Source: Pseudomonadota bacterium (GTDB lineage: Bacteria > Desulfobacterota > Desulfovibrionia > Desulfovibrionales > Desulfovibrionaceae). Taken from it: a stretch of DNA of 64,000 nucleotides. Under the pieces are notes generated by a model, which was not told the origin of the DNA, searched no databases, and saw only the letters and a list, made by a program, of their open reading frames with translations. Below are positions 55,650 through 64,000 of this stretch, piece after piece (the first letter of the stretch is position 1; each line of letters starts with the position of its first letter). The stretch covers positions 1 through 64,000 of the forward strand of contig JAEXRD010000091.1 in the NCBI GenBank assembly GCA_023438245.1, written 5' to 3'. The position numbers and the translations under genes are program-made.

Positions 55650-56349
55650 GCTTAAGAATATCGACACCTTCTACGGCAACATCCAGGCCCTGCGCGATGT
55701 CTCCATCTCCATCGGCGAGGGCGAGATCATCACGCTCATCGGGGCCAACGGCGCTGGCAAGTCCACCACGCTCATGACCATCTGCGGCGTGGTGCCGCCC
55801 AAGCGCGGCGAGGTCGTGTTCCAGGGCCAGAACATCACCGGCCAGAGCCCGAACAAGATCGTGCAGCAGGGCATCTGCCAGGTGCCCGAGGGCCGCCTCA
55901 TCTTCCCGGACCTCACGGTCCAGGAGAACCTGGACATGGGCGCCTTCCTCAGAAACGACAAGGGCGGCATCGAGAAGGACATGGAGCAGGTCTTCGGCCT
56001 GTTCCCCATCCTGAAGGAGCGCCGCAGGCAGCTGGGCGGAACCCTCTCCGGCGGCGAGCAGCAGATGCTGGCCATCAGCCGCGCGCTCATGGCCCGGCCC
56101 AAGCTGCTGCTGCTCGACGAGCCGAGCCTGGGCCTGGCCCCGCTCATCATCCGGCAGATCTTCGACATCATCAAGCAGATCAACCGCGAGAGCAACACCA
56201 CCATCTTCCTGGTGGAGCAGAACGCCAACCAGGCCCTGAAGGTGGCGCACCGCGGCTATGTCATGGAGAACGGGCGCATCACGCTCGAGGACTCCTGCGA
56301 CAAGCTCCTTGCCAACGACGAGGTCAAGAAGGCATACCTGGGGCTCTAG
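55642..56349 (+). CDS. livF: Branched-chain amino acid ABC transporter ATPase LivF
   Basis: This 235-residue ATPase has Walker A GANGAGKSTTLM near residue 37, signature LSGGEQQMLAISRAL and Walker B LLLLDEPSLGLAP. QVPEGRLIFPDLTVQENLDMG is the LivF hallmark. It ends the liv cluster; guaB starts 51 bases later after a GC-rich hairpin (CCCGGCGG/CCGCCGGG) without a T tract. Confidence 0.95.
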   Translation: MLELKNIDTFYGNIQALRDVSISIGEGEIITLIGANGAGKSTTLMTICGVVPPKRGEVVFQGQNITGQSPNKIVQQGICQVPEGRLIFPDLTVQENLDMGAFLRNDKGGIEKDMEQVFGLFPILKERRRQLGGTLSGGEQQMLAISRALMARPKLLLLDEPSLGLAPLIIRQIFDIIKQINRESNTTIFLVEQNANQALKVAHRGYVMENGRITLEDSCDKLLANDEVKKAYLGL

Positions 56350-56400
56350 AGCCCCCCGAAACCCCGGCGGCACCCCCCGCCGGGCAGAGATGAGGTGGAC

Positions 56401-57858
56401 ATGCAGGACAAGATTCTGGGCAAGGCGCTGACCTTCGACGACGTGCTGCTGGTTCCGGCGTACTCCGAGGTTCTGCCCGACACCGTGGACGTGAGCACCC
56501 AGCTCACCCCCGCCATCCGCCTCAACATCCCGCTCTTGTCCGCCGCCATGGACACCGTCACCGAGGCGCGCATGGCCATTTCCATGGCCCGCCACGGCGG
56601 CGTGGGCGTGGTGCACAAGAACATGAGCATCCGCGACCAGGTGCGCGAGGTGGACAAGGTCAAGAAGAGCGAGTCGGGCATGATCCACGACCCCGTCACC
56701 GTCCACCCGGACGACAACGTGGGGAAAGTGCTCTCGCTCATGAGCGAATACCGCATCTCCGGCCTGCCGGTGGTGCGCGGCGACAAGCTGGTGGGCATCG
56801 TCACCAACCGCGACGTGCGCTTCGTCACCGAGATGAACACCCCCGTGGCCGAGGTCATGACCAGCCGCAACCTCATCACCGTGCCCGAGGGCATCAGCGA
56901 CGAGGAAGCCAAGCGCCAGCTGCACCAGAACCGCATCGAGAAGCTGCTGGTGGTGGACGAGGAGCACAAGCTCAAGGGTCTCATCACCATCAAGGACATC
57001 GACAAGGTCAAGAAATACCCCAACGCCTGCAAGGACGACAAGGGACGGCTGCGCGTGGGCGCGGCGGTGGGCGTGGGCCAGGACGGCCTGGCCCGGGCCG
57101 AGGCCCTGCTGCGCGCCGGGGTGGATTTCCTGGTGCTCGACAGCGCCCACGGCCATTCCGCCAACATCCTCAAGGCCACCCGCGCCCTGCGCGACGCCTT
57201 CCCCGACGCCCAGATCATCGGCGGCAACGTGGCCACCTACGAAGGGGCCAAGGCGCTCATCGAGTCCGGCGTGGACACCGTGAAGGTTGGCATCGGACCC
57301 GGCAGCATCTGCACCACCCGCATCGTGGCGGGCGTGGGCGTGCCGCAGATCACCGCCATCTTCGAGGCCGGACGCGCCTGCCGCGAGGCCGGCAAGTGCA
57401 TCATCGCCGACGGCGGCATCAAGTTCTCCGGCGACGTGGTCAAGGCGCTGTCCGCCGGTGCGGACACCTGCATGATGGGCAGCCTGTTCGCAGGCACCGA
57501 GGAAAGCCCCGGCGAGACCATCCTGTACCAGGGCCGCACCTACAAGATCTACCGGGGCATGGGCTCCATCGACGCCATGAACCAGGGCAGCAGCGACCGC
57601 TACTTCCAGGACAAGAGCAAGAAGCTCGTGCCCGAGGGCATCGTGGGCCGCGTGCCCTTCCGCGGCGCCGTCACCGAGAGCATCCACCAGCTGGTGGGCG
57701 GCCTGCGCTCCGGCATGGGCTACCTGGGCTGCGGCGACATCGAGTCGCTCAAGAAGAACGCCCGGTTCATCGAGATCAGCGCCGCCGGACTCAAGGAATC
57801 CCACGTCCACGACGTCATCATCACCAAGGAAGCCCCCAACTACCGCGTCGAGTCCTAA
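56401..57858 (+). CDS. guaB: Inosine-5'-monophosphate dehydrogenase
   Basis: This 485-residue enzyme oxidises IMP to XMP, the first step to GMP. The catalytic cysteine is C304 in GPGSICTTRIV; two CBS domains lie at about 95-205 (DPVTVHPDDNVGKVL, VTNRDVRFV). The flap is recognisable in GMGSIDAMNQGSSDRYFQD. Start chosen at the ATG following GAGGTGGAC; a GTG two codons upstream is possible. guaA follows by 23 bases. Confidence 0.97.
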   Translation: MQDKILGKALTFDDVLLVPAYSEVLPDTVDVSTQLTPAIRLNIPLLSAAMDTVTEARMAISMARHGGVGVVHKNMSIRDQVREVDKVKKSESGMIHDPVTVHPDDNVGKVLSLMSEYRISGLPVVRGDKLVGIVTNRDVRFVTEMNTPVAEVMTSRNLITVPEGISDEEAKRQLHQNRIEKLLVVDEEHKLKGLITIKDIDKVKKYPNACKDDKGRLRVGAAVGVGQDGLARAEALLRAGVDFLVLDSAHGHSANILKATRALRDAFPDAQIIGGNVATYEGAKALIESGVDTVKVGIGPGSICTTRIVAGVGVPQITAIFEAGRACREAGKCIIADGGIKFSGDVVKALSAGADTCMMGSLFAGTEESPGETILYQGRTYKIYRGMGSIDAMNQGSSDRYFQDKSKKLVPEGIVGRVPFRGAVTESIHQLVGGLRSGMGYLGCGDIESLKKNARFIEISAAGLKESHVHDVIITKEAPNYRVES

Positions 57859-57881
57859 GGGACCCGCGCCAGAGGCAGGCC

Positions 57882-59429
57882 ATGCAGCACGAAGAGAAAG
57901 TCATCATCCTCGACTTCGGGTCCCAGGTCACGCAGCTTATTGCGCGGCGCATCCGCGAGGCCGGGGTGTATTCCGAGATCCACCCCTGCACCAGCGACCC
58001 GGCGTTCATCAAGTCGCTGAACCCCAAGGCCCTGGTGCTCTCCGGCGGCCCCTCCAGCGTGCACGACGAGGGCGCGCCCCCGCTGCCCAAGGAGTATCTC
58101 TCCTGGGGCCTGCCCATCCTGGGCATCTGCTACGGCATGCAGATCCTGGCGCACACCCTCGACGGCGAGGTGACCCGCTCCAAGGACCGCGAGTACGGCC
58201 GCGCGCAGTTCGAGGCCCTGGGCGACTGCCCGCTGTTCGACGGCGTGGAGGGCAAGGGGAACCTCACCGTGTGGATGAGCCACGGCGACCACGTGGGCCA
58301 GCTGCCCACGGGCTTTTCCTGCATCGGCAAGACCGCCAGCCTGGACCACGCCGCCATGTGCGACCCGGCCCGCAGGATCTACGCCGTGCAGTTCCACCCC
58401 GAGGTGGCCCACACCGACCAGGGCGAGCGCATCCTGTCCAACTTCCTGTTCAAGATCGCGGGCCTGAAGCCCGGCTGGACCATGGCCTCCTTCGTGGAGT
58501 CCTCCATCAAGGTCATGAGCGACCAGGTGGGCGACGGCAAGGTGGTGCTGGGCCTGTCCGGCGGCATCGACTCCACCGTGGCCGCCGTGCTGCTGCACCG
58601 CGCCATCGGCAAGCGCCTGTACTGCATCTTCGTGGACAACGGGCTTCTGCGCATGGGCGAGCGCCAGGAGGTCATCGGCTTTTTGGAGGAGCACTTCGAC
58701 CTCAACGTGAAGGTCGTGGACGCCAGAAGCGAATTCCTCGATAAGCTGAAAGGGGTCGAAGACCCCGAGCAGAAGCGCAAGATCATCGGCTACACCTTCA
58801 TCGAGGTCTTCGACCGCGAGGCGAAAGCCATTGAAGGCGTGCAGTTCCTGGGCCAGGGCACCCTGTACCCGGACGTCATCGAGTCCGTGTCCTTCAAGGG
58901 CCCCAGCGCGGTCATCAAGAGCCCCCACAATGTCGGCGGCCTGCCCGAGAAGATGAACCTGAAGCTGGTGGAGCCCCTGCGCGAGCTGTTCAAGGACGAA
59001 GTGCGCAAGGTGGCCTACGAGCTGGGCATGCCCGAGCACATCATCTGGCGGCATCCCTTCCCCGGACCGGGCCTGGCCATCCGCGTCATCGGCGAGATCA
59101 CCGAGGAGCGCCTGGAGATCCTGCGCCAGGCCGACAAGATCGTGCAGCACGAGCTGCTCGCCAGCGACTGGTACCGCAAGGTCTGGCAGGGCTTCGCCGT
59201 GCTGTTGCCGCTCAAGACCGTGGGCGTCATGGGCGACGACCGCACCTACGAGCACGTCATCGCCCTGCGCATCGTGGACAGCATCGACGCCATGACCGCC
59301 GACTGGTCGCGCGTGCCCGCCGACATCCTGGCGCGCATGTCCAGCCGCATCATCAACGAGGTCAAGGGCGTGAACCGCGTGGTGTTCGACATCTCCAGCA
59401 AGCCGCCCAGCACCATCGAGTGGGAATAG
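57882..59429 (+). CDS. guaA: GMP synthase (glutamine-hydrolysing)
   Basis: This 515-residue enzyme converts XMP to GMP. The glutaminase domain (1-195) has the nucleophile in GICYGMQ and the His-x-Glu in VQFHPEVAHT. The synthetase half has the P-loop VVLGLSGGIDSTVAAVLL near 225 and ends PPSTIEWE. Standard length. Confidence 0.97.
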   Translation: MQHEEKVIILDFGSQVTQLIARRIREAGVYSEIHPCTSDPAFIKSLNPKALVLSGGPSSVHDEGAPPLPKEYLSWGLPILGICYGMQILAHTLDGEVTRSKDREYGRAQFEALGDCPLFDGVEGKGNLTVWMSHGDHVGQLPTGFSCIGKTASLDHAAMCDPARRIYAVQFHPEVAHTDQGERILSNFLFKIAGLKPGWTMASFVESSIKVMSDQVGDGKVVLGLSGGIDSTVAAVLLHRAIGKRLYCIFVDNGLLRMGERQEVIGFLEEHFDLNVKVVDARSEFLDKLKGVEDPEQKRKIIGYTFIEVFDREAKAIEGVQFLGQGTLYPDVIESVSFKGPSAVIKSPHNVGGLPEKMNLKLVEPLRELFKDEVRKVAYELGMPEHIIWRHPFPGPGLAIRVIGEITEERLEILRQADKIVQHELLASDWYRKVWQGFAVLLPLKTVGVMGDDRTYEHVIALRIVDSIDAMTADWSRVPADILARMSSRIINEVKGVNRVVFDISSKPPSTIEWE

Positions 59430-59464
59430 GCCTGGGGTAGCGAAACCATCAACGCGGAGAGAGC

Positions 59465-60865
59465 ATGCTCGGCACCACGGAAATTCTCGTCATCGCCATC
59501 GTCGGCATCATCGTCGTCGATCCCCGGAAGCTGCCCGACCTCATGAAGGGGTTGGGCAAGGCCCTGGCCGAGTTCAAGCAGATGAGCTCGGACGTGCAGG
59601 ACAGCTTCCGGCGCGAGGCCGAGCGCGCGGACTTCGAGAAGCGAAAAGCCGAGGCCGAGGCCCAGCTCTTCAAGGAGGGCGAGGCCCAGACCCAGCCCGC
59701 GACCGAAACGCAGCCCCAGCCCGCGGCCGAGCCCGAGCCCCAGCCCCATCAGGACGAGGCTCCCGCGCAGCCCCCGGTGGAGCGCGACCCGGACCTGGCG
59801 AACCGCATGCCCGAGCCGGAGCCGGTGGCCGTAGCGCACGCCGAAGCTCCTGCTGAAACTCCGGCGCAGTCGCTGGAGCCGTCTTTTGTCGAGCCAGCGC
59901 CTTCTCCGGCCCCGCAGGCCGCGCAGCAGGCCCCGCAGCCCGAGGACGAGCCCGCCGTGGAGGAATCCGCGCCCGCACCGGCGATTGCGCAGGAGTCCGC
60001 ACCCGCCGTGGCCGAAGAGGCCCAGGCTCCCGCAGTTGCGGACGAGCCCCAGGCCCCGGCCGAGGCCGCGCCTCCGCCGCCCCCGCCGCCGCCTCCCACC
60101 GGCGACGACGCCGTGGGCGAGGGCGCCAGCGGGCGAATGACGCTCATCGGCCACCTGCAGGATCTGCGCAAGGGCCTGACCCGCAGCCTCTACGCCGTGG
60201 TGGCGGGCTTCTTCATCTGCTACGCCTTCGCCGGGCAGATGCTCAAGATCCTCATGCAGCCCATGCTCACCGCGCTCAAGCAGAGCCACTTCATCTACAC
60301 CATCCCCACCGAGGCCTTCTTCGCCGAGATGTGGATCGCCTTCATCGCGGGCATGTTCCTGTGCAGCCCCTACATCTTCTACCAGATCTGGAGCTTCGTG
60401 GCCCCGGGCCTGTACAGCCACGAGAAGCGCTGGATCATCCCCATCGCTTTGTGCTCCGCGCTGTTCTTCGTGTCCGGTGCGCTGTTCGGCTACTTCGTGG
60501 TGTTCCCCTTCGGCTTCGAGTTCTTCGCCAGCTACGCCAGCGACATCCTCATGTTCACGCCCAAGCTGGACGAGTACCTGGGTTTCGCGCTCAAGCTGCT
60601 GTTCGCCTTCGGCATCGTGTTCGAGCTGCCGCTGTTCATCTTCTTCCTGGCCCGGCTGGGCATCGTCAGCCACGAGGGCCTGCGCGCCAAGCGCAAGTAC
60701 GCCGTGCTGGGCGCGTTCATCGTGGCCGCCGCCCTCACCCCGCCCGACGCCCTCAGCCAGACCATGATGGCCGTGCCGCTGGTGGTGCTGTACGAGGTGG
60801 GCATCTGGGGCGCGTACTTCTTCGGCAAGAAGAAGCCCAAGCCCGAACAGGCCGCCGAGGCCTAG
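59465..60865 (+). CDS. tatC: Fused TatB-TatC twin-arginine translocase protein
   Basis: This 466-residue protein joins two Tat subunits. Residues 1-70 are TatA/B-like: one N-terminal helix with E6, DPRKLPDLMKGLGKAL, then a charged amphipathic helix; Glu near position 8 favours TatB. Residues 71-221 form a Glu/Pro/Ala-rich linker with nine prolines at 203-211. Residues 225-460 are TatC: HLQDLR (230-235), IPTEAFFAEMWIAF, WSFVAPGLYSHEKRW, and ALTPPDALSQ. The C-terminus of TatB and the N-terminus of TatC are both cytoplasmic, so the topology allows fusion. An internal ATG at 60137 could give TatC alone. No separate tatA is seen here. Confidence 0.92.
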   Translation: MLGTTEILVIAIVGIIVVDPRKLPDLMKGLGKALAEFKQMSSDVQDSFRREAERADFEKRKAEAEAQLFKEGEAQTQPATETQPQPAAEPEPQPHQDEAPAQPPVERDPDLANRMPEPEPVAVAHAEAPAETPAQSLEPSFVEPAPSPAPQAAQQAPQPEDEPAVEESAPAPAIAQESAPAVAEEAQAPAVADEPQAPAEAAPPPPPPPPPTGDDAVGEGASGRMTLIGHLQDLRKGLTRSLYAVVAGFFICYAFAGQMLKILMQPMLTALKQSHFIYTIPTEAFFAEMWIAFIAGMFLCSPYIFYQIWSFVAPGLYSHEKRWIIPIALCSALFFVSGALFGYFVVFPFGFEFFASYASDILMFTPKLDEYLGFALKLLFAFGIVFELPLFIFFLARLGIVSHEGLRAKRKYAVLGAFIVAAALTPPDALSQTMMAVPLVVLYEVGIWGAYFFGKKKPKPEQAAEA

Positions 60866-60997
60866 CGGATAATCCCGCAACGGGGCGCTGCGGTACGGGG
60901 TTTGCAAGCCGCGAGGCTTGACAAGCCCGGCCCCTGCGTACAAGGGTTTCTTGCGGCGGGCGCCGCAATTCCGGGAACTTGCGCAAAGGAGGGGGCC

Positions 60998-61585
60998 ATG
61001 GCCAAACGCAGCGCGAAGCTGGCGCGCACCACCAAGGAAACCGACATCCGCGTGACCCTGACCCTGGAGGGGAAGGGCACCTGCGATATCGCCACCGGTG
61101 TGGGCTTTGCCGACCACATGCTGACCCTCATGGCCTTCTGGGCCGGGTTCGATCTCACGCTCTCCTGCAAGGGCGACCTGCACATCGACGCGCACCACAG
61201 CCTGGAGGACATCGGGCTGACGCTGGGCCAGGCGCTAGCCCAGGCCCTGGGCGACAAGGCGGGCATAACCCGCGTGGCCAGCGCCAAGGTGCCCATGGAC
61301 GAGGCCCTGGCCGAGGTGGTCATCGACCTCTCCGGCAGGCCCTATCTGGTCTACGCCGACGACCTGCTCCCGGCCCTCATCGCGGGGGAGGAGAAGGACG
61401 TGTGGCGCGAATTCTTCAAAAGCCTGGCGCAGCGCGCCGGTATGAACCTGCACATCCGCTACGAGTACGGCAAGAACGGCCACCACCTGCTGGAGGCCGC
61501 CTTCAAGGCCCTGGGCCTGGCGTTCAGGCAGGCCGTGGCCGTCACCCGCAGCGGAGCCACCAGCACCAAGGGGAGCGTTGACTGA
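60998..61585 (+). CDS. hisB: Imidazoleglycerol-phosphate dehydratase
   Basis: This 195-residue enzyme carries out step six of histidine synthesis. Metal-binding motifs are FADHMLTLM near residue 45, DAHHSLEDIG near 68, DEALAEVVIDLSGRPY and GKNGHHLLEAAFKALG. Monofunctional, without the HisN phosphatase domain of enteric bacteria. The start has AAAGGAGG. The upstream 130 bases contain an imperfect GC-rich dyad. The stop overlaps the next start (TGATG). Confidence 0.96.
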   Translation: MAKRSAKLARTTKETDIRVTLTLEGKGTCDIATGVGFADHMLTLMAFWAGFDLTLSCKGDLHIDAHHSLEDIGLTLGQALAQALGDKAGITRVASAKVPMDEALAEVVIDLSGRPYLVYADDLLPALIAGEEKDVWREFFKSLAQRAGMNLHIRYEYGKNGHHLLEAAFKALGLAFRQAVAVTRSGATSTKGSVD

Positions 61586-62232
61586 TGCGCACACGCACGA
61601 TTTCGACCGTTCTGGCCCTCGTGGGCCTGTGGACCCTGTCGCTTCTGGCCACGGGCTGCGCGCCCAAGGCCGTTGCCCCGCAGCCCAGGCCGCTGGGCAG
61701 CGTGGCCGTGGCCGCCTTCACCGCGCCCAAGTACAACTGGGAGCTCATCGCCGGGTACCTGCCCGAGGAAGGCAAGACCGTGAAGCCCGAGGTGCTGGCC
61801 AAGCTCGACGAGACCCTGAGCCAGAGCCTGCGCGCCCACGGCGTCAAGAACACGCTCACCCCGGCCCAGACCCGCCAGTGCCAGGAGATCGTGGTCTTCG
61901 AGCGCTCGAACAAGAGCCGCGAGTCGGCCTGGAGCTACTGGCTGAGCGTGGGCCGCTGCCTGCCCGCGGACTTCATCCTTGTGCCGCAGGTGCTGCGCTG
62001 GAAGGAACTGGGCGGCGGCGGCAACCCCGCCTCCGTGGTCATCGACCTGTACCTCATCGACGTGCGCGCCGAGCGCCTGGTGACCCGCTTCCACTTCGAC
62101 GAGACCCAGAAGGCGCTCACCGACAACCTGCTGGATCTGAACAAGTTCGTGCAGCGCAAGGGCGAGTGGGTGGAGGCCGACGTGCTGGCCAAGGAAGGCA
62201 TCGAGGCCGGCCTGCGGGAGATGGGCCTGTGA
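61585..62232 (+). CDS. Lipoprotein of unknown function embedded between hisB and hisA
   Basis: This 215-residue predicted lipoprotein (lipobox LATGC, C25) starts within the hisB stop (TGATG) and its own stop overlaps the hisA GTG (GTGA), so all three are translationally coupled. I do not recognise the family. The body is mixed alpha/beta with VVIDLYLIDVRAERLVTRFHFDE, which recalls small outer-membrane assembly or GNA1162/LpoB-like lipoproteins in general layout only. No histidine-pathway role is evident. Confidence 0.82.
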   Translation: MRTRTISTVLALVGLWTLSLLATGCAPKAVAPQPRPLGSVAVAAFTAPKYNWELIAGYLPEEGKTVKPEVLAKLDETLSQSLRAHGVKNTLTPAQTRQCQEIVVFERSNKSRESAWSYWLSVGRCLPADFILVPQVLRWKELGGGGNPASVVIDLYLIDVRAERLVTRFHFDETQKALTDNLLDLNKFVQRKGEWVEADVLAKEGIEAGLREMGL

Positions 62233-62969
62233 TCCTGTTCCCCGCCGTGGACATCAAGGACGGGCGCTGCGTGCGCCTGTCCCAGGGCCGCGCCGACGCG
62301 GTGACCGTGTTCGGCGAGGACCCGGCGGAAATGGCGCTGGTCTGGGTGCGCCAGGGGGCCCAGTGGCTCCACGTGGTGGACCTGGACGGGGCCTTTTCCG
62401 GCGTGCCGCGCAACTTCGACTTGGTGAAGCGCATCTGCGCCGAGGCCAAGATCCCCGTGCAACTGGGCGGCGGCATCCGCGACATCGCCACCGCCAAGGC
62501 CTACGTCGACGCGGGCGTGTCCCGGCTCATCATCGGCACCATCGCCCTGGAGCAGCCGGAGCTGTTCGCCGAGCTGTGCGCCGCGCTGCCGGGCAAGGTC
62601 GGCGTTTCCCTCGACGCTGTGGACGGCAAGCTCAAAAGCCGGGGCTGGGTGGCCGACGCCGGGCTCATGGTCATGGAAGTGCTGCCGCGCATCCAGGCCG
62701 CCGGAGCCAGCTTCATCATCTACACCGACATCTCCCGCGACGGCATGCAGAGCGGCGTGAACCTGCCCGCGCTCAGCGCGCTGTGCGAGGCCACCACGCT
62801 GCCGGTCATCGCCGCCGGGGGCGTGACCAACATGGACGACCTGAGGAACCTGGCCCCGCTGTGCGCCAAGGGCCTGCAGGGCGCCATCTCCGGCCGGGCC
62901 ATCTACGCCGGGACCCTCGATTTCGCCGAGGGGCTGGCGTACACAAAGGGCTTGCAGAAGGCCGCCTAG
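62229..62969 (+). CDS. hisA: ProFAR isomerase (HisA)
   Basis: This 246-residue TIM-barrel enzyme isomerises ProFAR to PRFAR in histidine synthesis. FPAVDIKDGRCVRLSQG at the start and VVDLDGAFSG, QLGGGIRD, and YTDISRDGMQSGVN show the two phosphate sites and catalytic Asp residues. GTG start overlaps the upstream stop by GTGA. Confidence 0.95.
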   Translation: MILFPAVDIKDGRCVRLSQGRADAVTVFGEDPAEMALVWVRQGAQWLHVVDLDGAFSGVPRNFDLVKRICAEAKIPVQLGGGIRDIATAKAYVDAGVSRLIIGTIALEQPELFAELCAALPGKVGVSLDAVDGKLKSRGWVADAGLMVMEVLPRIQAAGASFIIYTDISRDGMQSGVNLPALSALCEATTLPVIAAGGVTNMDDLRNLAPLCAKGLQGAISGRAIYAGTLDFAEGLAYTKGLQKAA

Positions 62970-62989
62970 GGTTCTTGCCACACGACGAA

Positions 62990-63028
62990 AGAAGGGCCGC
63001 CCCCAATCGGGAGCGGCCCTTTTCCTTT
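62990..63028. terminator. Bidirectional terminator between hisA and the sigma-54 activator
   Basis: AAGGGCCGC (62992-63000) pairs perfectly with GCGGCCCTT (63013-63021) and is followed by TTCCTTTG. The complementary strand ends in CTTTCTTTCG. It serves hisA and, less clearly, the convergent regulator. Confidence 0.85.
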
Positions 63029-63044
63029 GTCTTCCGTCCGGCTT

Positions 63045-64000
<956 letters not shown>

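Noticed and set aside
60134..60865. Separate tatC gene starting at 60137
   Set aside because: The upstream frame is open and has a clear TatB domain, with no good ribosome site before 60137; kept only as a possible internal start.
60866..60997. Fifth copy of the palindromic element before hisB
   Set aside because: The region has GC-rich dyads, but none of the shared features (TTTTG/CAAAA, CCAGGG block, GTAC loop).

Overview
This window is GC-rich (roughly two thirds G+C by eye), gene-dense bacterial DNA. The gene content points to a sulfate-reducing deltaproteobacterium of the Desulfovibrionales. Indicators are a siroheme-decarboxylase (Ahb) gene beside hemL, a 7-Cys ferredoxin closely resembling Desulfovibrio africanus ferredoxin III, a CcmE of the Cys-xxx-Tyr type, a cysteine synthase fused to a CysRS-like domain, and a tungstate-binding TupA. 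The assignment is inference from families, not from a search. The first 35 bases are pure C and look like a contig-end artefact.

Layout. 1-10 kb: tupA (-), then nifU-like/gltX/threonine aldolase/DUF1566 (+), a lipoprotein-C39 peptidase-TPR trio (+), and an ahb-hemL-GNAT-methyltransferase/cupin operon (-). 10-19 kb: gpsA (+), an AT-rich HEPN gene (-), then the translation block thrS-infC-rpmI-rplT-pheS-pheT (-) with a tRNA-Val upstream. 19-25 kb: a HEAT/TPR/YkgJ/ferredoxin block (-), an M29 aminopeptidase, an Hpt protein and icd. 25.5-31.5 kb: trpB2 preceded by what reads as a Trp leader-peptide attenuator, a SulP transporter and a KefB-type antiporter. 31.5-38.7 kb: an AT-rich orphan gene, a HigA antitoxin, and envelope/lipid A genes (lpxB, Gfo/Idh oxidoreductase, BON lipoprotein, GT39, PAP2). 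38.9-46 kb: an MAF-type DUF115 protein, the CysK-CysRS fusion, a membrane protein, a GT9 glycosyltransferase and a CNNM/CBS protein. 46-51 kb: cytochrome c maturation genes ccmEFABCD plus a TPR protein. 51-56 kb: a branched-chain amino-acid ABC transporter livJHMGF. 56-64 kb: guaB, guaA, a single-chain TatB-TatC fusion, hisB-lipoprotein-hisA, and the 3' part of a sigma-54 activator.

The most unusual structure is a family of four large (~150 bp) imperfect palindromes at 27256, 29279, 38756 and 43521. Each starts exactly at the TAG stop codon of a gene in the same orientation. Each keeps its long outer and inner stems although the arm sequences differ between copies, so the changes are compensatory. 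I do not recognise this element. Other points of note are the Trp attenuator before trpB2, an AUA start for infC overlapping thrS, the degenerate CysRS domain on cysteine synthase, and the TatB-TatC fusion.
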